Positions 8,200 to 17,392 of a stretch of 64,000 nucleotides of DNA are shown one piece after another; position 1 is the first letter of the stretch; every line of letters begins with the position of its first letter. Source of the stretch: Puniceibacterium sediminis. GTDB taxonomy: Bacteria > Pseudomonadota > Alphaproteobacteria > Rhodobacterales > Rhodobacteraceae. Position numbers and translations under genes: made by a program. Where the stretch lies: the NCBI RefSeq assembly GCF_900188035.1, contig NZ_FZNN01000002.1, forward strand, positions 248,001 to 312,000, read 5' to 3'. Below the pieces are notes generated by a model. That model made no database searches. It had not been told where the DNA came from and worked only from the letters and a program-made list of their open reading frames with translations.

Positions 8200-9069
8200 T
8201 CAGCTGCGCACCAGCTTTTCGTAGGCCTCTGAAATCTCGCGGGTCAATGCGCCGACTTCGAAGGTGTAATCGCCGATCTGACCAACGGGCGTAACCTCGG
8301 CCGCGGTGCCGGTGAGCCAGCACTGCTGAAAGCCTTCCATCTCTTCGGGCATGATGTGACGTTCGTGCACGGTGATGCCGCGTTCCTTCAGCATCCCGAT
8401 CACGGTCTGGCGTGTCAGCCCGTTGAGGAAGCAATCGGGCAGGGGCGTGTGAACCTCACCGTCCTTGACGAAGAAGATGTTGGCGCCGGTCGCTTCGGCC
8501 ACATAGCCGCGGTAGTCCATGAACAGGGCATCGGAACAGCCCTTGGCCTCGGCCGCGTGTTTGGAGGTGGTGCAGATCATGTAGAGGCCGGCGGCCTTGG
8601 CATGCACCGGGATCGTTTCGGGCGAGGGGCGCTTCCACTTCGAGATGTCGAGCTTGGCGCCCTTCATCTTGGCATCGCCATAATAGTTGCCCCAGGCCCA
8701 TGCCGCGATGGCGAGCCGCACCGGGTTGTTCTTTGACGATACACCCATGTCCGGGCCTGCGCCGCGCCACGCAACCGCCCGCACGTATGCGTCAGTAAAT
8801 CCGTTGGCCTCAAGCACAGCGGTCTTGGCGGCTTCGATCTCGTCCACCGAATAGGGGATCACGAAATCGAGGCAGCTGGCGGAGAAATGCAGACGCTCGG
8901 AATGGGCGCGCGATTTGAAGATCTTGCCGTTGTAGCAACGTTCACCTTCGAAAACCGAGCTGGCGTAGTGCAGCCCGTGCGTGAGGACGTGGACCTGAGC
9001 CGAACGCCACTCTACCAGCGCCCCATCCATCCAGATCTTGCCATCGCGATCATCATATGCCCCGGTCAT
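8200..9069 (-). CDS. ilvE: Branched-chain amino acid aminotransferase
   Basis: Fold-type IV PLP aminotransferase that converts branched-chain 2-oxo acids to valine, leucine and isoleucine using glutamate. The length of 289 residues is normal for IlvE. The PLP-binding Lys158 lies in PVHAKAAGLY, with the upstream HYASSVFEGERCY and downstream VAEATGANIFFVKDGEVHTP and NGLTRQTV motifs of the family. The ATG at 9069 is preceded by AAGGAGAG. It is transcribed divergently from the MarR-type regulator gene. Confidence 0.96.
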   Translation of the reverse strand: MTGAYDDRDGKIWMDGALVEWRSAQVHVLTHGLHYASSVFEGERCYNGKIFKSRAHSERLHFSASCLDFVIPYSVDEIEAAKTAVLEANGFTDAYVRAVAWRGAGPDMGVSSKNNPVRLAIAAWAWGNYYGDAKMKGAKLDISKWKRPSPETIPVHAKAAGLYMICTTSKHAAEAKGCSDALFMDYRGYVAEATGANIFFVKDGEVHTPLPDCFLNGLTRQTVIGMLKERGITVHERHIMPEEMEGFQQCWLTGTAAEVTPVGQIGDYTFEVGALTREISEAYEKLVRS

Positions 9070-9112
9070 TGCGCGCTCTCCTTATTCGCAAATTTCCATT
9101 TATTGCGTAAGA

Positions 9113-9131
9113 TACGTCCGTTTCGGACATA
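9113..9131. promoter_or_regulatory. Candidate operator palindrome between ilvE and petP-like gene
   Basis: TACGTCCG-TTT-CGGACATA is an inverted repeat with 7 of 8 matching pairs, flanked by TTGCG on both sides (TATTGCG to the left, TTGCGTT to the right). It sits in the 179-nt divergent gap. The autoregulated MarR-type product is one candidate ligand. Confidence 0.4.
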
Positions 9132-9248
9132 TTGTTGCGTTAAAACTGCGGCTCGCTACCAGTTCAGGGTTGGAATGTCAACAAGGCTGACTTAAAGTGC
9201 GGGTAGGCTGTAACTGCCCAGAATTTGAACGGCAAAGCGGGGATGGCG

Positions 9249-9761
9249 ATGGCAGAGGTACAAAACGTGCAGATGTATGGGGGCGAATCGCTCCTGTTTC
9301 TGACCGACGAACAGCTGCGGCAGGGTATCGAAGCGATGTTCTTTGCCTACCGTGGATTTACCGCAGACCCTGATCTGATCCTTCAGGAGCTGGCCTATGG
9401 GCGGGCGCATCACCGAGCGATCCACTTTATCAACTGCGCACCGGGCACGACGGTGAACAATTTGCTGGGCATATTGGGCGTGACCAAGCAATCGTTGAAC
9501 CGGGTGCTACGCACGCTGATCGAAGATGGTCTGGTCGAAAGCCGGGTGGGCCGCATGGACAAGCGCGAACGGCATCTGTTCCTGACCGAAGAGGGTCAGA
9601 AACTGGAACAGCGGCTGTCGGATGCGCAGCGGTCGCGGATGCGGGCGGCCTTTCGGCAGGCCGGGCCCGAGGCGGTTGCGGGATTTCGCAGGGTACTGGA
9701 GGCGATGATGGATACCGACATGAAGCGACAGTACCGCACCCTGCGGGAGGGACGCGGATGA
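9249..9761 (+). CDS. petP: MarR family transcriptional regulator, PetP-like
   Basis: A winged-helix MarR-type regulator, about 170 residues. The DNA-binding part is visible as NNLLGILGVTKQSLNRVLRTLIEDGLVE followed by the wing DKRERHLFLTEEG (residues about 70-120). It overlaps the response-regulator gene by 4 nt (ATGA). A MarR gene coupled to an OmpR-type regulator matches the petP-petR pair of Rhodobacter capsulatus, which is needed for cytochrome bc1 expression; that equivalence is inference from arrangement and family. The start could be 9243 or 9249; I prefer 9249 because GGGG at 9239-9242 is 6 nt upstream. Confidence 0.85.
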   Translation: MAEVQNVQMYGGESLLFLTDEQLRQGIEAMFFAYRGFTADPDLILQELAYGRAHHRAIHFINCAPGTTVNNLLGILGVTKQSLNRVLRTLIEDGLVESRVGRMDKRERHLFLTEEGQKLEQRLSDAQRSRMRAAFRQAGPEAVAGFRRVLEAMMDTDMKRQYRTLREGRG

Positions 9762-10459
9762 GCGACCCCGACGCCCATCTGCTGATCGTGGATGATGACG
9801 AACGCATCCGCGGGTTGTTGCAGAAGTTCCTGATACGTCAGGGGTTTATGGTGACGGCGGCGCGGGATGCGGGCCATGCGCGGCGCATCCTGCTGGGGCT
9901 GGATTTCGACATGATCGTTTTGGATGTGATGATGCCGGGCGAGGATGGCGTGAGCCTGACCCGCGCGATCCGCGAAAAGAGCAACACGCCGATCCTGCTG
10001 CTGACCGCAAAGTCCGAGACCGAGGATCGTATTGCCGGGCTTGAGGCGGGGGCGGATGATTATCTGGCCAAGCCGTTCGAGCCTAAGGAGCTGCTGTTGC
10101 GGATCAACGCCATCCTGCGGCGGATGCCCGAGGTGTCGCACAAGGAAGCCGCGCCCAAGCTGCTGACGCTGGGGCCGATTCGTTATGACATCGAGCGGGG
10201 CGAGATGTGGCGCGGCGAAGCCTTGGTGCGGCTGACCGCAACCGAGAGCCAGCTGATGAAGATCTTTGCCGGGCAACCGGGAGAGGCGCTGAGCCGGTCC
10301 AAGCTGGTCGAGGATCTGGGCCGTGATCGCGGGCAGAGCCAGGAACGCGCGGTGGATGTGCAGATCACCCGGCTGCGGCGCAAGATCGAGAGTGATCCGA
10401 AACAGCCGCGCTATCTGCAGACGGTGCGCGGGGCGGGCTATATGCTGGCGCCGGACTGA
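9758..10459 (+). CDS. petR: OmpR-type response regulator, PetR-like
   Basis: A 233-residue two-component regulator. The receiver domain (about 1-120) has the acidic pair around 12-14, phospho-acceptor Asp56 in VLDVMMPGEDG, Thr83 and Lys105 in LAKPFEP. The C-terminal winged helix (about 135-230) contains LTATESQLMKIFA and RDRGQSQERAVDVQITRLRR in two stretches. No histidine kinase gene is adjacent. It is translationally coupled to the MarR gene. The petR name rests on this pairing and on family resemblance. Confidence 0.88.
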   Translation: MSDPDAHLLIVDDDERIRGLLQKFLIRQGFMVTAARDAGHARRILLGLDFDMIVLDVMMPGEDGVSLTRAIREKSNTPILLLTAKSETEDRIAGLEAGADDYLAKPFEPKELLLRINAILRRMPEVSHKEAAPKLLTLGPIRYDIERGEMWRGEALVRLTATESQLMKIFAGQPGEALSRSKLVEDLGRDRGQSQERAVDVQITRLRRKIESDPKQPRYLQTVRGAGYMLAPD

Positions 10460-10471
10460 ACGGCGACTTTG

Positions 10472-10537
10472 GGCGCGGGGTTGCCCTGCCGGGGCTTTCG
10501 GGCTTTGGTCGGGCAAGCCACTGAACGGCCCCGCGCC
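10472..10537 (+). other. Candidate folded intercistronic RNA
   Basis: Between the petR-like gene and the deacetylase gene, GGCGCGGGG (10472-10480) can pair with CCCCGCGCC (10529-10537), and the adjacent TTGCCC (10481-10486) with GGGCAA (10511-10516). That leaves a bulge on the 3' side. There is no T-run, so it is a poor terminator and more likely a processing or pausing structure. Confidence 0.3.
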
Positions 10538-10561
10538 TGAGCGACACAGAGACTGGACACC

Positions 10562-11485
10562 ATGACCGCACTGATCACCCATGCCGATTGCCTGAGACAT
10601 GTCACGCCCGACGGCCACCCGGAACGGGTTGCGCGGCTGGAGCATGTGTTGCACGCGCTGGAGCCGCTGCCGCTGACCCGGGTCACTGCGCCGCTGGCCA
10701 GTGACGATGATCTGTTGCGCATCCATCCGCAGGGATATCTTGACCGGCTGCGCGCCAGCCTGCCGAACCAGAGGTTACACCAGATCGACGGGGATACGTG
10801 GCTTTCGCCCGGTTCGATGGACGCCGCGTTGCGTGGAGCAGGGGCGGTGATCAAGGCGGTGGATATGGTGCTGGGCGGTGAAGTGCCCAACGCATTCTGC
10901 GCCATTCGCCCGCCCGGGCATCACGCGGAACGCGAAACGGCGATGGGGTTCTGTCTGTTCGGCAATGCCGCGCTGGCGGCGAAACATGCGCTGGATCATC
11001 ACGGGCTGAGCCGCGTGGCGGTGGTGGATTTCGATGTGCATCATGGCAATGGCACGCAGGATCTGCTGTGGGATGAACCCCGCGCGCTGCTGATCAGCAG
11101 CCAGCAGATGCCGCTTTGGCCGGGATCTGGCCGCCCCGAGGAGCAGGGCGCGCATCACAACATCCTGAACCTGCCGCTGCCGCCCGAAAGCACCGGGGCC
11201 GACATGCGACTGGTCTATGAAACCCGGGTCTTTCCCCGGCTGCGCGATTTCAAGCCCGAGCTGATCATCCTGTCGGCCGGGTTCGACGCCCATCAGGACG
11301 ACCCGCTGGCGCAGCTGAACTGGAGCACCGGCGATTTCCGCTGGCTGACGGCGGAATTGTGCAAGCTTGCGGCAGAGCTGTGCGATGGGCGCGTGGTCTC
11401 GACACTCGAAGGTGGCTATGATCTTGAGGCGCTGAGCGCGGCCGCGAAGGCCCATGTCGAGGAATTGTTGGAGGCAGCAAAATGA
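10562..11485 (+). CDS. Histone deacetylase family protein (acetoin utilization/acetylpolyamine amidohydrolase-like)
   Basis: Zinc-dependent deacetylase of the arginase/HDAC fold, 307 residues. Visible active-site elements are RPPGHHAE (His120-His121), VVDFDVHHGNG with Asp158 and His160 as metal ligands, and SAGFDAHQDDPLA with Asp242. Family members remove acetyl groups from lysines or polyamines; the bacterial substrate here is not clear. It overlaps xseB by 4 nt and heads the xseB-ispA-dxs run, a conserved neighbour order in Rhodobacteraceae. Confidence 0.92.
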   Translation: MTALITHADCLRHVTPDGHPERVARLEHVLHALEPLPLTRVTAPLASDDDLLRIHPQGYLDRLRASLPNQRLHQIDGDTWLSPGSMDAALRGAGAVIKAVDMVLGGEVPNAFCAIRPPGHHAERETAMGFCLFGNAALAAKHALDHHGLSRVAVVDFDVHHGNGTQDLLWDEPRALLISSQQMPLWPGSGRPEEQGAHHNILNLPLPPESTGADMRLVYETRVFPRLRDFKPELIILSAGFDAHQDDPLAQLNWSTGDFRWLTAELCKLAAELCDGRVVSTLEGGYDLEALSAAAKAHVEELLEAAK

Positions 11486-11724
11486 CCGTGACCCCGGTGG
11501 ACAAGATGAGTTTCGAGCAGGCCATGGCCGAGCTGGAGCAGGTGGTCGGACAGCTGGAACGCGGCGATGTCGCGCTTGAGGAATCGATCACGCTGTACGA
11601 ACGCGGGGCGGCGTTGAAAAAGCGCTGCGAGGCCAAGTTGAAGGAAGCCGAGGAAAAGGTGGCGGCCATCACGCTGGACGGCGACGGCAACCCCAAGGGT
11701 CTGACGCCGGTCGAAGGCCTCTGA
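11482..11724 (+). CDS. xseB: Exodeoxyribonuclease VII small subunit
   Basis: An 80-residue subunit of the XseAB nuclease, which degrades single-stranded DNA. It shows the family pattern SFEQAMAELEQVVGQLERGD, then LEESITLYERGAALKKRCE, forming a helical hairpin. The large subunit xseA is not in the window. It overlaps the deacetylase gene (ATGA) and ends 3 nt before ispA, so the three genes are likely co-translated. Confidence 0.95.
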   Translation: MTVTPVDKMSFEQAMAELEQVVGQLERGDVALEESITLYERGAALKKRCEAKLKEAEEKVAAITLDGDGNPKGLTPVEGL

Positions 11725-11727
11725 CAT

Positions 11728-12594
11728 TTGTTCCGTGACGAGCTGAGGAAGACCGGGGCGACCCTTCAGGCCGGTTTCGATGCGCTGTTCGCCGGGTATC
11801 CCGACCTGCCTGTGGTGCAGGGGATGCGGTACGCGACCCATGGCGGCAAGCGGTTGCGCGGCTATCTGGTGCTGGAAACGGCGCGTTTGCACGGCATTGA
11901 TCCGCAGCGCGCGCTTTGGCCCGCGATGGCGATAGAATCGATCCACGCCTATAGTCTGGTGCATGATGACCTGCCCTGCATGGATGATGATGCCCTGCGG
12001 CGGGGTCTGCCCACGGTACATGTGAAATGGGATGAGGGCACGGCGCTGCTGGTGGGCGATGCCTTGCAGGCGCTGGGATTCGAGCTGTCGGCGCGGCCCG
12101 AGGTTGGCGTCCCAGAGGTGCGCGCCGATCTGGCGCTGTCGCTGGCCCGGGCCAGTGGTGCGCAGGGAATGGTGTTGGGTCAGGCGCTGGATATCGCTGC
12201 GGAATGTGCCACCATTCCCCTGACATTGTCCGAGATTACTGCCCTGCAGCAGGGCAAGACCGGCGCGTTGATCGTTTGGGCCGCCGAGGCCGGGGCGCGT
12301 CTGGCGCAGGCCGACACGCGGCCCTTGCAGGATTATGCTCAGGCGTTGGGATTGGCGTTTCAGATCGCAGACGATGTGTTGGACGTGACGGGTGATGCCG
12401 CGACCGTGGGCAAGGCCGTGGGCAAGGATGCCGTGGCGGGCAAGGCGACCTTTGTTTCGCTTCTGGGGCTGGAGGGGGCGCAGAAACGCGCAACTGAACT
12501 GGTCGAAACCGCCTGTGATGCCCTATCTGTCTATGGCAACGGCGCGGAAAACTTGAAGCAGGCGGCGCGCTTCGTTATCTCCCGCCAAAGCTAA
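11728..12594 (+). CDS. ispA: Farnesyl/geranyl diphosphate synthase
   Basis: Short-chain trans-prenyltransferase, 288 residues, which condenses isopentenyl diphosphate with allylic diphosphates to give farnesyl diphosphate. The first aspartate-rich motif is D80-D81-LPCM-D86 and the second is FQIADDVLD with D215, D216 and D219. The GGKRLRG segment (about 39-45) binds diphosphate. The start codon is TTG at 11728, just after the xseB stop; no in-frame ATG lies near the family start. It supplies substrate for the longer-chain synthase encoded at 48.7 kb. Confidence 0.95.
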   Translation: MFRDELRKTGATLQAGFDALFAGYPDLPVVQGMRYATHGGKRLRGYLVLETARLHGIDPQRALWPAMAIESIHAYSLVHDDLPCMDDDALRRGLPTVHVKWDEGTALLVGDALQALGFELSARPEVGVPEVRADLALSLARASGAQGMVLGQALDIAAECATIPLTLSEITALQQGKTGALIVWAAEAGARLAQADTRPLQDYAQALGLAFQIADDVLDVTGDAATVGKAVGKDAVAGKATFVSLLGLEGAQKRATELVETACDALSVYGNGAENLKQAARFVISRQS

Positions 12595-12630
12595 GGCCCC
12601 AAACCGGGCCGCCGCAAGTAAGGAGACGTC

Positions 12631-14556
12631 ATGTCGTCGCTACCCAAGACCCCGCTGCTGGACAAGATTCAGTCTCCTGCCGACATGTCGCATCTGTCGG
12701 ATGGCGAGTTGCGGCGGCTGGCGGATGAACTGCGGGCCGAAACCATATCGGCCGTTTCGGAAACCGGCGGGCATCTGGGGGCGGGGCTAGGCGTCGTCGA
12801 ACTGACCGTGGCGCTGCATGCGGTGTTTGATGCGCCGCGCGACAAGATCATCTGGGACGTCAGCCATCAAACCTATCCGCACAAGATCCTGACCGGACGT
12901 CGCGACCGCATCCGTACGCTGCGGATGAAGGGGGGCTTGAGCGGTTTCACCAAGCGGTCAGAATCGCCCTATGATCCGTTTGGTGCGGCGCATTCCAGTA
13001 CCTCGATTTCGGCGGCGCTGGGCTTTGCCGTGGCGCGGGATCTGGGTGGGGCCTGTGACACCGGCCATGGCGATGCGATTGCGGTGATCGGTGATGGCGC
13101 GATGTCGGCCGGCATGGCCTATGAGGCGATGAACAACGCAGGCCACCTGAAAAAGCGGCTGATCGTCATCCTGAATGACAACGAAATGTCCATCGCCCCG
13201 CCCGTGGGCGCGATGTCGTCCTATCTGTCGCGGCTGTACGCCGAGGCGCCGTTCCACGATCTGAAAGCCGCCGCCAAGGGCGCTGTCAGCTTTCTGCCCG
13301 AACCGTTCCGCGAAGGGGCGAAGCGGGCCAAGGAAATGCTCAAGGGCATGGCGGTTGGCGGCACATTGTTCGAAGAGCTGGGGTTTTCCTATATCGGGCC
13401 GATCGACGGGCATGACCTTGATCAGTTGCTGCCGGTGCTGCGCACGGTCAAGGCGCGCGCGTCGGGGCCGGTGCTGATCCATGTGCTGACCAAGAAGGGC
13501 AAGGGTTATGCCCCGGCGGAAGAGGCAATGGACAAGGGCCACGCGACGGCCAAGTTCAATGTGCTGACCGGCGAGCAGAAAAAGGCGGTGTCGAACGCGC
13601 CCTCTTATACTTCGGTCTTTGGCAAGACGCTGGTTGAACTGGCCGCCGAAGATCCCCGCATCTGTGCGGTGACGGCGGCGATGCCGGATGGCACGGGGTT
13701 GAACCTGTTTGCCGAACGGTTCCCGAGCCGGTGTTTCGACGTCGGGATCGCGGAACAGCATGGGGTGACCTTTGCGGCGGGGCTTGCGGCGGGCGGGCTT
13801 CGGCCGTTCTGCACGATGTATTCGACATTCCTGCAACGCGGGTATGATCAGATCGTCCATGACGTGGCGATTCAGCGGCTGCCGGTACGCTTTGCCATCG
13901 ACCGCGCCGGGCTGGTTGGCGCGGATGGGGCGACCCATGCGGGTAGTTACGACATTGCGTATCTGGCGAACCTGCCGGGATTTGTCGTCATGGCAGCGGC
14001 GGATGAGGCCGAGCTGAAGCATATGGTTGTTACTGCGGCGGCGCATGACGACGGCCCCATCGCGTTCCGCTATCCGCGCGGCGAAGGCGTTGGCGTCGAG
14101 ATGCCCGAACGTGGCGAGGTGCTGGAGATCGGCAAGGGCCGGATGATCCAGGAAGGGTCGCGGGTTGCGATCCTGTCCTTTGGCACGCGTCTGGGCGAGG
14201 TGCGCCGCGCCGCCGAGGCGCTGGCCGCGCGTGGGATCACGCCGACGATTGCCGATGCGCGTTTTGCCAAGCCGCTGGACCGCGATCTGATCCTGAAACT
14301 GGCCCGCGATCACGAGGCGCTGATCACCATAGAAGAGGGCGCCGTGGGCGGTTTCGGCAGCCATGTCGCGCAGCTGTTGGCCGAAGAGGGCGTGTTCGAC
14401 ACCGGGCTGAAGTTCCGCTCGATGGTGCTGCCCGATATCTTTATCGATCAGGCCAGCCCGGCGGATATGTATGCCACGGCGGGTCTGAACGCCGAGGATA
14501 TCGAGGCAAAGGTGCTGGACACGCTGGGCGTGGCGCAGATGGGCAAGCGGGCCTAG
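12631..14556 (+). CDS. dxs: 1-deoxy-D-xylulose-5-phosphate synthase
   Basis: Thiamine-diphosphate enzyme that starts the MEP isoprenoid pathway from pyruvate and glyceraldehyde 3-phosphate; 641 residues, normal length. Visible are [15 protein letters not shown], the TPP motif [18 protein letters not shown], the central transketolase pyrimidine-binding part with [18 protein letters not shown] (catalytic Glu) and the C-domain [13 protein letters not shown]. An AAGGAGAC sits before the ATG. The stop codon overlaps the stop of the convergent SDR gene by 2 nt of shared sequence. Confidence 0.97.
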   Translation: MSSLPKTPLLDKIQSPADMSHLSDGELRRLADELRAETISAVSETGGHLGAGLGVVELTVALHAVFDAPRDKIIWDVSHQTYPHKILTGRRDRIRTLRMKGGLSGFTKRSESPYDPFGAAHSSTSISAALGFAVARDLGGACDTGHGDAIAVIGDGAMSAGMAYEAMNNAGHLKKRLIVILNDNEMSIAPPVGAMSSYLSRLYAEAPFHDLKAAAKGAVSFLPEPFREGAKRAKEMLKGMAVGGTLFEELGFSYIGPIDGHDLDQLLPVLRTVKARASGPVLIHVLTKKGKGYAPAEEAMDKGHATAKFNVLTGEQKKAVSNAPSYTSVFGKTLVELAAEDPRICAVTAAMPDGTGLNLFAERFPSRCFDVGIAEQHGVTFAAGLAAGGLRPFCTMYSTFLQRGYDQIVHDVAIQRLPVRFAIDRAGLVGADGATHAGSYDIAYLANLPGFVVMAAADEAELKHMVVTAAAHDDGPIAFRYPRGEGVGVEMPERGEVLEIGKGRMIQEGSRVAILSFGTRLGEVRRAAEALAARGITPTIADARFAKPLDRDLILKLARDHEALITIEEGAVGGFGSHVAQLLAEEGVFDTGLKFRSMVLPDIFIDQASPADMYATAGLNAEDIEAKVLDTLGVAQMGKRA

Positions 14557-15410
14557 GGCGACTCGTCCCTTAGCAGCGCGGCCAACCCGGCGTGGTAGTC
14601 GGGGTACAGCAATTCGACCCCCAACTCGTTCTTGATACGCTCGTTCGAGACGCGCTTGCTCTCGGCATAGAAGCTGCGGGCCATATCGGTCAGCTCGGCC
14701 TTGGCAAAGTCCACCTTTGGCGGTTCGGGCAGTTGCAGCAGTTGTGCGGCATGGGCGATCACATCCTGCGGCGGGGCGGGGTCGTTGTCGCAGACATTGT
14801 AGACAGCACCCGGGTTGGGCCGTTCGATTGACGCGGCGAGCACGCGGGCGATGTCGTCGACGTGGATGCGGCTGAAGACCTGACCGCGCTTGATGATCTG
14901 GCGGGCCTTGCCTGCGCGCACCTTGGCAAAGGGGCCGCGCCCGGGGCCATAGATCCCGGCAAGCCGGAAGACGTGCAGCGGCAGGCCGGTTATGGCGCCC
15001 CAGGCGGCCTCGGCTTCGACGCGTTGCATGCCGCGTTCGGTTCCGGGGGTCAGGGGGGTGGTTTCATCCACCCAGGCACCGTGATGGTCGCCGTAAACGC
15101 CGGTCGTGGACAGATAGCCGGCCCAATACAGGTTTGGCGCATGGGCGGCGATGGCGTCACCGATCAGGTTCAGGCTGGGGTCGCCGTCGGGGCCGGGCCC
15201 GGCGGACACCAGCAGGTGGGTGGATTGCGCCAGTGCGGCTTTCAGCGCCTCCTCCTCCCACAGGACGGGTTCGATCCCGGTTTTGGCCAGAGCTTCGGCC
15301 TTTTCCGGGGTCCGTGTGGTTCCCAGGATGCGCCAGCCCTGCGGCAAAAGCAGTTCGGCAAGGGCGCGGGCAGAGTAGCCGTGACCCAGTGAAAGCAATG
15401 TGTTTGTCAT
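14553..15410 (-). CDS. NAD(P)-binding SDR epimerase-like protein (YeeZ type)
   Basis: An atypical extended SDR of 285 residues. A Rossmann start [16 protein letters not shown] replaces the usual TGxxGxxG, as in YeeZ-like proteins. Further in are [17 protein letters not shown], the SDR-like segment [16 protein letters not shown], and [15 protein letters not shown]. The reaction of the family is not established. The ATG at 15410 begins the Rossmann strand directly. The gene is convergent with dxs, overlapping by 4 nt at the stops. Confidence 0.88.
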   Translation of the reverse strand: MTNTLLSLGHGYSARALAELLLPQGWRILGTTRTPEKAEALAKTGIEPVLWEEEALKAALAQSTHLLVSAGPGPDGDPSLNLIGDAIAAHAPNLYWAGYLSTTGVYGDHHGAWVDETTPLTPGTERGMQRVEAEAAWGAITGLPLHVFRLAGIYGPGRGPFAKVRAGKARQIIKRGQVFSRIHVDDIARVLAASIERPNPGAVYNVCDNDPAPPQDVIAHAAQLLQLPEPPKVDFAKAELTDMARSFYAESKRVSNERIKNELGVELLYPDYHAGLAALLRDESP

Positions 15411-15919
15411 GGCGCGGAAAATGAGGCGGTGGCACAGATTTTGCAAGCCTTGAACCGGGCCCCGCATTGCACCGCCTTCGGGCGGCTTATTTCGGCGTTT
15501 CGGGCGATTCGGCTGTCGGCAGCCTGCGGAGAGGCGCGTTCGGGGCGAGCGCCAGAGGCGCGCGACGGCCGCGATGGCAATCAGCGGCGCCTTTTTGCCG
15601 ATCGGAGTTCCCGCAGGGCCGACAAGGTCGCGCCGTACCGCACAGCCGGAAATTCCGACCAGACCCCGAAAGACGCTGCGAAAAATTGTCCTTTCGCCAC
15701 AAAGGAATTGCGCCCGGTCTGGCGGCGTCCGGGGCGGCGCGGCTTGTGTCAGCCGGCCCCCAAAGGGGTTTCATCTGCCCCCGAATATTCCGGGTGTCCG
15801 GGGGCGGCGGCCAGTCGGCCTGAGGGCATTTGGCAAAGAATTGCCCATGAAAAACACCGCAGGTGGCAGCAAAGATCCAACTGTGTACAAAATTTCTGAG
15901 ATCACAAGCTGGAGCTGCG
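15411..15919. other. 509-nt region with no supported gene
   Basis: Several short frames are open on both strands, but none has a recognisable protein or ribosome-binding site. The stretch has a UUCG-capped hairpin CCGCC-TTCG-GGCGG at 15472-15485 and a GC-rich inverted repeat near 15779-15806. I looked for tmRNA, SRP RNA, RNase P RNA and tRNA signatures and found none. It presumably holds the promoters of the SDR gene (leftward) and the lytic transglycosylase gene (rightward). Confidence 0.5.
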
Positions 15920-16402
15920 ATGCATTCCTATTCCCGCCGTGCCATTCTGGGTACGATTCTGATGTCGCTGGCCGCGTGTTCCAGCGGGAGTATTCCCGAA
16001 ATTTCGACCCGCTCCGCGCCGCTTGAGCCGCCGCTTTACCCCAACGAAACGCGCGAGTTGCGCAAGCTGATCAACAAATATGCCGATCTGTACGGCGTCC
16101 CGCGCCCCTTGGTGCACCGGCTCGCGATCCGCGAAAGCACGCATCGCCCGGGCGCACGGAACGGCCCGTATTACGGGTTGATGCAGATCCTTCCGGCCAC
16201 GGCGCGCGGCATGGGTCACAAGGGATCAGCCTCGGATCTGCTGGATCCGGAAACCAACCTGAAATACGCCGTCAAATACCTGCGCGGTGCCTGGCTGCTG
16301 GCGAACGGCAGCTATGACACGGCGGTAAAGTGGTATTCGCAAGGGTATTACTACGAAGCCAAGCGCCGCGGCCTGCTGGCCGAGACAGGCCTGCGCGCCT
16401 GA
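15920..16402 (+). CDS. Lytic transglycosylase domain lipoprotein
   Basis: A 160-residue SLT-type murein transglycosylase. An N-terminal lipoprotein signal ends at Cys20 (LMSLAAC). The catalytic Glu72 is in LAIRESTHRPGARNG, followed by YYGLMQILPATARGMG and DPETNLKYAVKYLRGA, the family's substrate-groove segments. It would cut peptidoglycan glycan strands at the periplasmic face, anchored to a membrane. The ATG at 15920 has GGAG 5 nt upstream. It appears monocistronic. Confidence 0.93.
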   Translation: MHSYSRRAILGTILMSLAACSSGSIPEISTRSAPLEPPLYPNETRELRKLINKYADLYGVPRPLVHRLAIRESTHRPGARNGPYYGLMQILPATARGMGHKGSASDLLDPETNLKYAVKYLRGAWLLANGSYDTAVKWYSQGYYYEAKRRGLLAETGLRA

Positions 16403-16429
16403 CGGGACGCCGTTCCGGTTCTACCCCGG

Positions 16430-17185
16430 TCAGTGCGCGTAATCCGACCCTTCGCCATCCAGAATTGCCTTGAGTTCGGCGAGATGCCGGGTGTCCTGCT
16501 CGGGGTAGGCTTCCAGTTCCTGTGCCGTCTTTTCCGCGATTTCGTCGCTCAGGACCTTGAGCGGGCGACCGGTTTGCAGGGCACGGATATAGGTCTCGGC
16601 GGCGCGTTCAAAGTAATAGAGCCGGTTGAAGGTTTCGGCCACTGTGTCGCCGATGATCATGATACCGTGGTTGCCCATCACCATGACCTTTTGTTTGGGA
16701 TCGGTGAACAGCTGCGCGCAGCGGATGCCCTCATCTTCGAAAGCGAGGCCACCATAATCACCGTCATAGGCGATGCGGTTGTAGAAGGTGGCGCAGTTCT
16801 GATCGATCGGCGGCAGCGTCGGATCGGCAAGGCAGGCCAGAACCGTGGCGTGGATCGAATGCACATGCATGGCGCATCGGGCGTGGGCGCAGTGGCGGTG
16901 CAGACCACCGTGCAGACCCCAGGCGGTGGGGTCGGGCGCATCCGGACCGGACAGCGTCTCGGGGTCGTTGGCATCGACAAGGATCAGATCCGAAGCCTTG
17001 ATCCGCGCGAAATGTTTCTGATTGGGGTTCATCAGGAATTTCGTGCCGTCATCGTTGATCGCCAGCGAGAAATGGTTGGCGACGCCTTCGTGCATGTTCA
17101 GCCGCGCGGTCCAGCGGAAGGCGGCGGCGAGGTCAACCCGTTCCTGCCAGTGATCCATGTTGGGTTTCAGATGGGTGACGGACAT
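16430..17185 (-). CDS. Class II aldolase/adducin family protein
   Basis: A 251-residue protein of the zinc-dependent class II aldolase/adducin fold. The metal-site pattern is partly visible: HCAHARCAMHVHSIHATVLA gives the His pair and GNHGIMIIGDTVAETFNRLYY the later His. Members cleave sugar phosphates or decarboxylate; this subgroup is poorly characterised and the substrate is unknown. The ATG at 17185 is preceded by AAGGAG. It is divergent from the AMP nucleosidase gene across 207 nt in which I see no clear operator. Confidence 0.9.
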   Translation of the reverse strand: MSVTHLKPNMDHWQERVDLAAAFRWTARLNMHEGVANHFSLAINDDGTKFLMNPNQKHFARIKASDLILVDANDPETLSGPDAPDPTAWGLHGGLHRHCAHARCAMHVHSIHATVLACLADPTLPPIDQNCATFYNRIAYDGDYGGLAFEDEGIRCAQLFTDPKQKVMVMGNHGIMIIGDTVAETFNRLYYFERAAETYIRALQTGRPLKVLSDEIAEKTAQELEAYPEQDTRHLAELKAILDGEGSDYAH

Positions 17186-17392
17186 GGTGAGGACTCCTTG
17201 CTGCTTGGGGGCAGTCTGCGCCTTTGGCCGCCGGAGTTCCAGAGGGCATCCGGGCGTCGTCGGGCGCGACAAGGCCCCGGCGGCAAATTGGTTTTGCGGC
17301 GAATTCCCGGTGCAGTCATGGGTTGTGCCGGGGCGGCTTGATCCTGCTGACCGTTGGTGTCACTTTGCCACGAATTAACGCGCGAGGGGCGG

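Noticed and set aside
15429-15899. Small coding frames in the gap before the lytic transglycosylase
   Set aside because: Frames are open in several phases at once, with Arg/Gly/Ala-rich products and no ribosome-binding site.
15411-15919. Structured RNA gene (tmRNA, RNase P RNA, SRP RNA) or tRNA
   Set aside because: None of the conserved sequences of these RNAs is visible. Only GC-rich hairpins that could arise by chance were found.
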